Of a stretch of DNA of 64,000 nt, positions 34,649-44,819 are shown piece by piece (position 1 is the first letter of the stretch; each line of letters opens with the position of its first letter). The DNA comes from Brachycybe producta (lineage: Eukaryota; Arthropoda; Diplopoda; Playtdesmida; Andrognathidae). A program made the translations under genes and the position numbers. The notes beneath the pieces are model-generated. The model had not been told where the DNA came from. It worked only from the letters and a program-made list of their open reading frames with translations, and made no database searches. Location: positions 821,501 to 885,500 of the forward strand of contig JAUPFP010000034.1 in assembly GCA_036925085.1 (NCBI GenBank). The letters run 5' to 3'.

Positions 34649-35176
34649 GAGTAACATCGGAATTTATATAAATTTGAATAAATGAAGAAATGAACAGCTT
34701 TTTTTTTTCTCAAGGTCAACTATATGTTGCACCCTTCCCATCTAAGAAGCCCATGATATTAAATTGGAGAGGAGAAAAGGTTGAAAAGTGTAGAGGGGGG
34801 AGCGAGCGAGCAGAGAGAGAGAGAGAGCGAGCAGAGAGAGAGAGAGCGAGCAGAGAGAGAGAGAGCGAGCAGAGAGAGAGAGAGCGAGCAGAGAGAGAGA
34901 GAGCGAGCAGAGAGAGAGAGAGCGAGCAGAGAGAGAGAGAGAGAGCGAGCAGAGAGAGAGAGAGAGCGAGCAGAGAGAGAGAGAGAGAGAGAGAGCGAGC
35001 AGAGAGAGAGAGAGAGAGAGAGCAGAGAGAGAGAGAGAGAGAAACGTGGAGGGGGAAAAAGTGAGAGGGGGTGACTGAAATTGAAATGAAAGTAAAAAAA
35101 AAGAACAAACGACGCGCATGCGCACAATTACCTATGAATTTTTGCTCCCGTCATTTATGACGGGTTACCCCACTAG
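34600..35176 (+). mobile_element. Helitron-like non-autonomous element, copy 2
   Basis: Plus-strand 3' end: CCCGTCAT-TTATGACGGG hairpin, TTACCCCACTAG, then host T. The body matches copy 1 inverted: TTTATATAAATTTGAATAAA, CTCAAGGTCAACTATATGTT, GATATTAAATTGG and GCGCATGCGC. The purine tract has expanded into the microsatellite at 34801-35042. The 5' end is not defined. Confidence 0.65.
34801..35042. repeat. (GAGAGAGCGAGCA)n microsatellite
   Basis: About 240 bp of GA repeats interrupted regularly by GCGAGCA. It creates long artificial open frames on both strands (R/E-rich or L/S-rich); these are not genes. Confidence 0.95.
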
Positions 35177-35204
35177 TATATTATATTACATGAATATATA
35201 CTGT

Positions 35205-35440
35205 AGGGAGTTTGCGCCACTATACGACTGTTTACTACAAATACAATTTATTGTTAGTCGTTTTTGATGTCGTAGTTTGCGCCAAACGCTATTGACCACT
35301 TTCACAAACTAGTAACTACAACAAAATGTATTTATGACCTAATATTCGTACGACTGTTATAGTCGTAAGAATATTACATGTAACAGTTGTACGAATATTA
35401 GGTCATAAATGCATTTTGTTGTAGCTTGTGAAAGTGGTTG
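35205..35440. mobile_element. Palindromic element (GTTTGCGCCA ends) hosting MITE copy C nearby
   Basis: The inverted block CACTTTCACAAACTAGTAAC and TTATGACCTAATATTCGTAC has a mirrored copy at 35380-35440. GTTTGCGCCAC near 35208 is echoed by GTGTGGCGCAAAC at 35762-35774, so the complete element may run to about 35780 with copy C inside. Confidence 0.6.
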
Positions 35441-35487
35441 AAAATTTCAGAGCAATCGTAGAAGTTCTAATGGGGGAACAAGAAATA

Positions 35488-35696
35488 CAGGCAGTTAGAA
35501 AAATCGAGGAGAACTTCAATTGGCTCCGCCCTTTTTATGACGACCGGCAACTTCTAATTGGTTTGTTGTGTGGTTCGACGTTGAAAAGGGCGGTGCATGT
35601 GACGGCAGACTACATAACCAACCAATTAGAAGTTGCCGGTCGTCATAAAAAGGGCGGAGCCAACTGAAGTTCTCCCCGATTTTTCGAACTGCCTGT
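35488..35696. mobile_element. Mutator-like palindromic MITE, copy C
   Basis: 209-bp palindrome of the same family as copies A, B and D. Flanked by direct repeats ACAAGAAATA (35478-35487 and 35697-35706). Confidence 0.85.
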
Positions 35697-35799
35697 ACAA
35701 GAAATACGAATTCATTTTGATTATAGTTGTACATGTAAATTGCAGTTGTCGTGCATAGTTTATGTGTGGCGCAAACTTGTCTTAGTATAGCTAACAATC

Positions 35800-37867
35800 C
35801 TGACATTTGATTGCACGTTGTATATATTGAATTTTACAATGTTAGCACGTTATGTTTTTTTGTTTTACGTGCTATGAAATCATTATTAATTATGTAATGT
35901 AGTAATTTATTGAAGTAGGGAAAAAAAAACTTGGATGGCCATTACTAGTTTTTGTTTACCAGTTTTATTTATCACTTGTAAATGTGAATGAGAATTTTCC
36001 ATTTCCATTTTTTAGATTTATGACAGGTTTTTTTTTTCTTTCTCTCTTTCTCTCAAAGTACAAAAACGACCTTAAAGCAAATTATTTGAAGTTTAATATA
36101 TATATTATGAATATTGAAGTTATAATTTTGACACAACTTGCCATAAAAATGATGATTCAAAAATGTAAATTATTTCTGCAATGTTGTTGTTAGAAGAATC
36201 ACACCACGCATAATATAATCCCACTGTATTTCACTTTTTTTTAGTATTTAGTCGAAGCGCCATATATCTTTTCCGTGTAAAGCACCATAGAGATATTCAG
36301 ATATGGACTGTGATCTGACAGTACCTTCTATCTGCATAGGGACTAACTTTTCAGGAGAAGCAAAAAACTGTTTTAATATGTCAGCGCGCTTCAAGCGGAT
36401 TTACAATAGAAATTATTTTCCCGGCAATATTTAACCTTAAAGGATTTTTGTTTTGACAATAGAGGTTTCTTCCATTCGATCCAGCGTCAAAAAACCTATT
36501 AGTAGTAACCGTAACTCAGTTTCGACCAAAATGTCGTCAGATAGGAGGTATTGTCAGATCACAGTCGATATTCTGAATTTCTGTTGGTTTTTTTGTGCAT
36601 GTGTACTGTGTAGTGACGTAAAATTGAAATATTTAATGTGAAATATTTCATTTCAGTGAAATATTTCACATAACATGAGTTTGAAATATTTCAACAATAA
36701 AAAAATGTGAAATTTATTTTAAAAACCTTGTTTCCAAGTACTGAAACCATAAACGAAAAAAATGCTGATTGTAATTTGGTTCATAGGAGTTAGGCCTATT
36801 TGAAACATGTTTCATTTTAACATTTGTGTCACAATTTTTTCTTCAAAGTTTTTTGGAATCTTGTTTCATTTTCTTCATTCATTATTCTACAATCATTAGT
36901 CACATTATGTGATCTATATAAAGTTAATGTAAACTCGTGGATTTCACAAATTTTCATAAATTTCATGAAATTTGCCATCACTATGCATGTGTGTATTATT
37001 ATTATTATTATGTAATTCTTCCGTATGAACTATGCTCGTAATATCTGTTTCTATTTGGAGCCAAAGGTCAAAAATATAATCGTTATTGTGTTGTTTAATT
37101 TGATGATTTAGACCGAAATGCAAGAAGAAAACTTAACACTTCAACTTGAAAACAACTCAGAACAGATGGTTTCAACATCGAAAAAAAAAAACAACAACCA
37201 CCCTGATTTCATTAAGTGTCCTTGAATAGAATTTTGCTGTTGTGGAACCATGCACAGAGGGTTTAAATTGTAATTTCAAGTGTCAAGTTTTATTATTTGT
37301 ATTTGGACCTTAAAATCCGGAATGAAAAATAAGTGGGTCAAAACAACGAACAAATATAAAGAAGATTATTAGTTCATAAATATGAAATGGAAAAGATGCA
37401 AAAAAAAATATTAAAAAACCGGTTTTGCTATAAAGAAAAGACACTGAGAGAAAGAGAAAAACAAATTCCTGTTAATTTTGAATTACTTCATCTTTTTTTT
37501 ACTGAGAAATATTTTCAATCCCGTTTTTTCTTCTTCTATTTCTCCTTTAAAAGATAGAAGATTTAATTTTAATTATTATTGTATTGACGTTTAACTTAGT
37601 TCCTCATTACAACAAAAATATTACGAAATAATGTAATTTTCTTTGATGTTGTTTGCGTGAGAGTTTTCATTCAATTCATTCATTTCTCATCGATTTCATA
37701 AACACACACACAGCAATGATAAAAAATAAACAGTGAAAACCATTTATTAAGCATTTATTTAACATAATAAATCGGATAACAAGAAATGTATTGTCCGTCT
37801 GGTTTTTTTTTAAAAAATGTATGTAACATAATTCTTTTAACACGAAAAGTAGCTTAGTCAATTTAAT
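35800..37867. other. Gene-free AT-rich stretch
   Basis: No supported gene. A short palindrome GAAATATTTCA lies near 36640-36670. Confidence 0.45.
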
Positions 37868-38190
37868 TTTGTTTTAAGATGGTTTATTAATGAATAGCTG
37901 ATTGTCGAACCCTTGATTAGTCTTGTCTTATTATAGGAGCAAAATGAAGAGAAACTGGAAAGTGTTTTAGAAACTAGAAGCGTAGGTCTATCATTTAAAG
38001 GGTATTTTTTATGTTGATTGATTTGATTTCGTATCTTTTTTCAAAATAAACTTTTTATAGCTTTAAAAAAAATTTAAAGTTGGGTCCATTAAAATTCGCA
38101 TAAAAAGCTTATTTTGAAAGATATCAACATAAAAAAATACCTTTTAAAAGATTGAGCAACCCTTCTAGTTTCTAAAACTCCATTCACGTT
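37868..38190. mobile_element. Palindromic MITE, core CTAGAAGGGTAG (copy 7)
   Basis: GTTTTAGAAACTAGAAGCGT on the left, GCAACCCTTCTAGTTTCTAA on the right, with the centre TTTCAAAATAAACTTTTTAT and its inverse. Confidence 0.78.
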
Positions 38191-38558
38191 TTTCGTGCTC
38201 GTGAAATTCACGAATAATGAAGAATTCGAAAATCTGCTGTGTTCATAATTCATCTTCGTGAACACAAAATTGAAAAGACTGAATTACAAGTATATTTCGT
38301 GTTAAAAGCAAGAAATCAAACGACGAAAATATATTTCGTGTTATTCGATTTTTCGTGTTTGTACTTTAAAACAAATTTAAAACTAAAAAAAAAATATCTC
38401 AGTTCCTCCAATTTCGTGTTAAACGGTTTCTGCTGCATTTAACATAAGATGCGAGCAACCAGCAACCAAATCATGATCACGTGTTGCTGGCACACAATAG
38501 TTGCTTGTGTTCCTTCCCTCTACTCAATATGCTAAACAGAGACAACATGGTTCAGTTA

Positions 38559-38751
38559 ACAGGCATCTGTAGACAGCTTCAGAATTTCTTTGGCTCCGCT
38601 CTTTTATGAGCGTCATCAATTTCTAAATGGTTTGTTACTGGGTCTGATGTCACATGGCCCGCCCTTTTTATTTATAATTGGTTGGTATTTGGTCTGACGC
38701 TCATTAAAGGGCGGAGCCAAAGAAATACTGCAGCTGTCTACAGATGCCTGT
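38559..38751. mobile_element. Mutator-like palindromic MITE, copy E (variant)
   Basis: Arms ACAGGCATCTGTAGACAGCT and inverse, with TTTGGCTCCGCTCTTTTATG inside. Perfect 8-bp direct repeats TTCAGTTA flank it. A shorter, diverged relative of copies A-D. Confidence 0.8.
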
Positions 38752-38759
38752 TTCAGTTA

Positions 38760-41700
38760 TGGTTGAATGCATTTTGGTTTATAAGGTGGAAGCGGTGGCG
38801 CTAGTGTAGCGTCTTCAGCAACAGTCTCCAGAGACTGTTGCTGGGTTGCTCGCTCATTTGGTTCCCTAATTTTGCACCCAGCCTTTAGATGTCATTATTA
38901 TTATTCATAAACAAACGATTCAACTATGATGTGACGTCATTATATTTGTCACATGTGTTTTTTTAATTTTAATATCGATAATGAAGGGGCTTTTGATATT
39001 AGCTCCTCTAATTATTTTTTCTTCTTTTAGTCTTGTGCACTTTTTTTTGTGTGGTTGATATGTAATCATGCGTGCGTTGATAGTTAGTTAGGCAAAAGTG
39101 AAGTTAGCAAATGTGACATCAAGTGCAAATTAATTTGATGAATGTGGGCGTGTTTCAGAGTTGTCCCTTTATATATAATAAATTTATATATGAATATATA
39201 AGAGCAACATCATAGTATGTGTGTGTGTCACGTTGGATATTTACAACAAGGGAATGGAACCCCCCCCCCCATTTTTACAATTTGCTTACAGTGTTAATGT
39301 AAATTTGGATCACATATTTGCTAGTAATCAATCAAATTGGGTTTGTTTTCTGGAAAGAAACACACTGAGGTGTCTAGAAACATTGTATTATTCTTAAAGA
39401 TGTATTTCAGTGGATTCTCAAACTTTTTTGTTTGCTCACGAGTCACGGCACAGTATTTTGTGCCTGGTGAAATCATGGCACACCTGGGCCCTGTTTCTCA
39501 AAAGTCTTGTATATAAGTGAATTCTACAGAGCCCTGTAACGGACACGTCGCAAATTCACAATTTATTATTACAAATTGTTAATTCGTAATAACAAATTGT
39601 AAATTTTCTATGCGTGTCCTGATCAGGGCTCCGTAGAATTCACTTGAACTACAAGACTTGTATTTTTTGAGAAATAAAACCCAGGCAAAACTTCATGGCA
39701 CACGTTTTGGGAATCACTGGTATATTTTTGTATGTACACACATTTCGTGGAGAGAGAGCGACATCTAACTTCATTGAATTGTTGTAGATAATACAATGTG
39801 TCAATAACACATGTGGCTTAAAATGATTGATGGGCTCGTGTGACAAGTTGACATCTACATGCACACTGTATGTGTGTCTGCGACACAAACGGTGTCACGC
39901 GAAAACGCCTGTTTATTGACCCAGAGACATGTTTAGTCTTTTTCACACGAAGCACTTTTTTATTGGTCGAGTTCGACAGCAAAAAAATTATGTAGTTGAA
40001 GGATGTCGCTCGTGTGAAAAGGTCCAGACGATTTTCATAGCAATGCGTTGTCGTCGTTTTTGACTTCATAAGCTACTCGTGTGAAAATGCATATGTTTTT
40101 GAATTTGAAATATTATTACTCTGCAAGCAACTCAAAGGGCCTGTAGAACAGGGACTATGTAGTCCAAAATAAATACAGCTTTGTGGTTGGCTTGGGACAA
40201 AAAAAAAACCTCAAATATTGTCAACGACAGCCCAACCACTGGTTGTCATTTTCGAGTGCAGAATGTTGTTGGCTTGTCGCCCAAATAGACTATTCGTGGT
40301 CTTTTTTTTTGTAGTTCACTCAACAATACTAAGGACCACATTCCAACCACCGCAGTTGACTCCAGTGGTCGGTTTTGGCAACAAGCCGACTACATTTTGC
40401 AGTCGAACTCGACCACCAAAAGTGGTTCATGTGTAAATGTCCCTAAACTGCTAGAGTCTGTTAACGGTTCCGGTGAATGATTATGCTTTTTCAGTCCCGA
40501 TGAGGCGACTGGTTAAGAGGTGTATTTCTTAATTATTGCTGAGCCAAAGTTAAAGCTAAACTCTTCAACTTTAGATAGGCTGTTTCTTGTAAAAAAAAAT
40601 TGATGAGTTTAAGCTCTTAATTTTGGCTAAGCAGTCATTAAGAAAATAAATTAAGTGCCAAATAAAAAGCTCAATTTTTGAACGAACGTCAAAACTTTTT
40701 GGAGGTTCTTCAGTTTGGCAAATGTTGCCCATTTGGCGTTTCATCAATTTATAGTAAAAGCTCTGGTTATGTAGATGTGTCTTGTGGTACTGGAAAAGCT
40801 TCCAAATCACCCTCTCCTAGTGTCGGATACAAAGAATGTAGTGACACACAAACTTGGCATCACTTCAAATGCGTTTTTATTCCGTTTTCGGCAGTTTTCA
40901 AAGGAGTTTTTTTTTTAATTTTTACTCAGCTTAAAAAGAAAAAGTTGAAAATAATTTTAAAGAGTTTCTTGAAAGATTTATAAGTGTTTCTAAAAAATGT
41001 AATTTTTCTTATTTTACGAATTTGATTTTTTTATCACTGGTACATATATATGGATCAAGACTAGAATTGCTAAGTACTAGCTTACCAGGTATAGCGGAGG
41101 ACACACATACACATAGGGAACTTTCTTTGGTTTTTGCAGCCTTCTTCTCCCCTATGTAAGTAAGCTTAGAAACTGAACCCTACTAGTGTTGAACTCAGAA
41201 AGAAAAGTAGCTCATTTTTTTTCCCCCACTCTTTTCAACAAGCTCTTGTTTTCTTTTGTTTAGATGATGATTAACTTTTTTTCAGTGTAGCTTTTTTTTT
41301 GTGTGTTCAAATTTAAAAGTTCATTGAATTCAATTATGTTTTGTGGACATACTGTGACTGATTTTTTTTCAAACTTGATGGGAGACAATTTTTATTATTA
41401 TTATTATGGATATAGGTTTTCTCTATTCTTATTTTGTTCTGATACAATTTTCTGTTCCCACGCTTGACTGCAGTTTTTTTGACCTGTCATTTTTGTATCG
41501 TATAAATGTCAGCACTTTTTTGTGTGTTTCGCTACATCACTTTTTTTTTTTTTTTGAAGAAAAAAAAAATTTCATGGAAAATTATATTAAAAAAAAATGA
41601 TCATATAGTAGGTAGTTTTTGTATTATAGTTGATTGTTTTAGAGGTAGACCTATACATTCTAGGGGTCAGAGACTCTTTAAAGTCATGGCTTCTTTAGAT

Positions 41701-41790
41701 ATATAAAAAAAAAGTCTTTAGAAATGACACTTGAATCGCACATTTACCATGTCTCTTAACCCCTCCATATTCTAAAATGTTACTTAAGAC
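38760..41790. other. Gene-free stretch with small repeats
   Basis: No supported gene. Besides the palindrome at 39.5 kb, 40235-40440 carries CGACAGCCCAACCACTGG and GGTCGGTTTTGGCAACAA, related to the MITEs at 25.3 and 60.1 kb. Confidence 0.45.
39523..39645. mobile_element. Short palindrome with GAGCCCTGTAACGGAC ends
   Basis: GAATTCTACAGAGCCCTGTA mirrors AGGGCTCCGTAGAATTC, with an ACAAATTG palindromic centre. The ends resemble those of the 23.8-24.4 kb element. Confidence 0.65.
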
Positions 41791-41794
41791 AAAG

Positions 41795-42375
41795 CAAGGC
41801 TTAAGAGGGGGCTTCATAGAAAAATACCTTGCATTTTCAAGGTAGATGGCGGTTGCAACTACCATATGTGGCAAACTACACTCGCCAATTAGTTGAAATA
41901 GAATGCAGCCGTTTAGCTCTAAAAGCGTCCAAAACAACCTTTAATTATCAGCACGTGACAAACTTACTCAGAACACAATATATGTGAAGAAGGAGCACGT
42001 GTAGAAATAGTGATGACGTAATTAAAAGTTTGCCACGTGAAAAAAAAAGGAAGAATGGTCAAGAGACAAGCATTTAGAAATCGGGACGAACGCAAGTTGG
42101 CTCCGCCCTTTTTATGACGACCGACAACTTCTAATTGGTTGGTTATGTAGTCTGACGTCACATGTTCTGCCCTTTTCAACGTCGAACTACACAACAAACC
42201 AATTAGAAGTTGCCGGTCGGCATAAAAAAGGGCGGAGCCAACTTGTGTTCGACCCGATTTCTGAATGCTTGTGGTCAAGAGTTGAAGAGTGTCAGTACAT
42301 TTCTATGGGAGAAGGGCTAATGGCGCCATCTAACGCAACACGCACGAAATAAATGATCTACTTGCATTTTTAAGC
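41795..42375. repeat. Interspersed repeat R, copy 3, carrying MITE copy D
   Basis: Same ordered blocks as 8970-9300 and 10930-11490. Interrupted at 42066-42272. At the position of copy A it has the uninterrupted site TTAGTTGAAATAGAATGC. Confidence 0.72.
42066..42272. mobile_element. Mutator-like palindromic MITE, copy D
   Basis: 207-bp palindrome starting ACAAGCATTTAGAAATCGGG, flanked by perfect 9-bp TSD GGTCAAGAG (42057-42065 and 42273-42281). Confidence 0.88.
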
Positions 42376-42595
42376 AAGGTAGATAAGATTCGCTATAGAA
42401 AATGTTGCCTAAGGCTTCTTTCTAAGTTTTGGCTTTATTTTAAGTAATGTTTTAGAATACGAGGATAAAGTAAACTTTAAAGATGTGGATGTAATTTTAC
42501 AGCAATTTTAGCAGAGTTTTTTAATTTGTTTTTTTTTCTTGCTTCGATTATGTTTTTTATGAGTTTTTTTTAAAAAGTGTGCAAAATGAGATTAG

Positions 42596-42598
<3 letters not shown>

Positions 42599-42640
<42 letters not shown>
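42599..42640. repeat. (TC)n microsatellite
   Basis: About 20 TC units followed by (TG)3. Confidence 0.93.
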
Positions 42641-42645
<5 letters not shown>

Positions 42646-43749
42646 TTATTGGAGAGTAAAATTGCACTCTGATAACTAGAGATCACATTATTTACTACAT
42701 GTACTTAATGGAGATTATTATTTTTTACATTGTAGGGACTCGGGAGATGATATTAATAAAAAATAGACAACACTCTCTGAAATGTATCATATAGGCAACA
42801 GACTAATTAAAATATGAAAAATATGCACCAAAAACAATATTTGCAGTCAATGAGAAACTAGTGTGTCTTTTAGCAATCTGATTGATCAACAGATTGTCAC
42901 GCCAAAGTTCACCAAGAATCGGATAGGGTCGAATTTTTAGCTGACCAGAGTGAAATGAATGACTGAACTATAATCTAAGGGGCGCCAGAGCCACGGAGCT
43001 AACAGTGAGGCATTAGAGTTTTTTCAGCAAGCTTCTAGTTTCTAAAACACATTGAGTGAGCAGTAGCTAGAGCTCGCTTTTGGTTCATAGTTTTCACCAT
43101 AACTGTGCCCAGAATGGTGAAAAATCCCGAACTGAGTCGTTTCCTGCAAGAAGAACGCCTGCAAGTTGTGCAAGAGCAACGAGAGTATTATCACATTGAG
43201 CCATTATAATTTATTGCAGCGAATCTTCCTGTAAAAATTAACCATCCAAAAACCCAAAAAACCATGTAGGCAATAAGTAAGGCCTTGGTTCAACTTATAT
43301 GATGAAATTGTAGCAGCACCAATGGCAAGGTTGCTTGCAGCTGTTTTACATCATGGGTTTGTGTATCAGCCATTGGAAAGTCTATAAATTATTGATTCTA
43401 ATGTGCAAAATGTTTTTGTGGTTGGCTTTTTTTTTTTTTGAAGAACAGATAAGAACTTTTTTGAAATTAATTAGAAACAACATGTTTAAGAGTTTATTGT
43501 ACATGTTGAATTGAAATGTCATTGGCTTGTCTTTCGTGGTTAAGTCTCTTTTTTTTATTTAAAATTTACATATGGCTCCCCCGCCCCTTTATGTTCATGG
43601 TATTTTGTTACTGCCAATACACTCCTACTTAGCATACTGTACATACTATGTGTTTTCAGTTTGTGATTGGAATGGAATTGGATTCATTTCAATAAATTTC
43701 AACGAAGTTTTATAAAAAAAAACTTTTAAGAAGTTTTATGAAATTGTTG

Positions 43750-44035
43750 TTTTTCAAACTCGATTATTTTGTTTTTCAGAAGAAATTGAAAGTGTCTTAA
43801 AAAGTAGAACAGTAGCTGAATCACTTAATAAGATTTCATTGTTTGGTATCATTTAAAATAAACTTTTTTTATCTATAAATATTAATAGAAATATCGTCTG
43901 ATTAAAGTTGGCTCCGTTTAAAACTCATGATGTTACCCTTAAGTGATTGAGCTACCCTTCTAGTTTCTAAAACCCTTTCAAGTTTTTTTTTTTTCAGTTT
44001 GTCTCCTGAAAACAGAATAACCGGAGCTCAAAGGT
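43750..44035. mobile_element. Palindromic MITE, core CTAGAAGGGTAG (copy 9)
   Basis: Right arm GAGCTACCCTTCTAGTTTCT is well kept; the left arm is diverged (AAAAAGTAGAACAGTAGCTG). Ends in AGAATAACCGGAGCTCAAAG. Confidence 0.7.
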
Positions 44036-44038
44036 CTA

Positions 44039-44429
44039 GAGCAGACATGTGTAACTTCATTAAGAGCGTGGGCCGGATACCGAATTTTAAATATATCTGC
44101 GGGCCGCGGATATATTTATAATTTGGTATCCGGTATATGATGTTTATTTTTAATGAATATAATTCTTTAAAGTTCGCTTTACGAACAAAATTAAGTTTAA
44201 ACTTATGACAGATCAGATAGAAGAGTAATAAAAATCACAGTCATTTTCAGCATAGGATCACTGTGATTGGTTTAGTTGTTCTATTGCTGAAATTGGGGTA
44301 GGTTTTGGAAATATGCTGGTGGGCCAGATTCAGTGAAATTTGGAGATTTCCTCACGGGCCAACTAAAATCATGGGGGGGGGGGGGGGGGGAGGATGCGGC
44401 CAACATACACTGTATTATGATCTAGAGAA
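44039..44429. mobile_element. Possible hAT-like element with GGGCCGGA motifs
   Basis: AGACATGTGTAACTTC on the left and GCGGCCAACATACACTG on the right. Flanking TCTAGAGC and TCTAGAGA match in 7 of 8 positions. Contains a (G)18-like run near 44370. Boundaries uncertain. Confidence 0.4.
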
Positions 44430-44565
44430 CTTCTCTGATTAACCAGTTGATGTCAAGTCTTGATAAATAATTTGTTTATTACAAATTTTTATGTTGCTAT
44501 TTTAATGAAACATTTTTAAACAAAGAAATTAATGAATTTTTATTCTCTTTTTTTATTTCGTTTAG

Positions 44566-44623
44566 TAAAAATGTTGAATCGGTTATTATTAGTGGAGTGA
44601 AATAAGAAAAGAGTTCGTGAGAT
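44566..44623 (+). promoter_or_regulatory. 5' UTR segment of cytokine-receptor gene, with uORF
   Basis: Preceded by a strong 3' splice site (pyrimidine-rich tract ending TTTCGTTTAG at 44565), so the transcript starts in an upstream noncoding exon. It contains an upstream ATG at 44571 that opens a 9-codon frame ending TGA at 44598-44600, 23 bases before the main ATG at 44624. This small frame may dampen translation. Confidence 0.55.
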
Positions 44624-44819
44624 ATGGCAGCAGCCACGATGTTCCATATTTCCTCTCCTTTCTCCCGATCTCTTCACCTTCATCATCATCATCATCATGT
44701 TCTCCTCTTCCGTCCATTCCACGTCATCCTATTTGCAGCAGTTTTTACCGTTTTCTTCGTTCCCGTCTTCTCGTACGATACTCAAGGATGTCCTTTTACT
44801 GCAAAGAACGGAGCCATCA
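44624..44819 (+). CDS. dome: Receptor exon 1: signal peptide
   Basis: 65 codons plus one base, donor GTGAGT. M1 is used because it is in frame with exon 2; M6 is an alternative. The segment has six consecutive histidines (20-25, from a CAT repeat), then a hydrophobic core (26-48) and a likely cleavage near residue 50. Confidence 0.82.

Noticed and set aside
34690-35127. Long open frames on both strands rich in R/E or L/S
   Set aside because: They are produced by the GAGAGAGCGAGCA microsatellite in all frames; no start context, domain or splice support.
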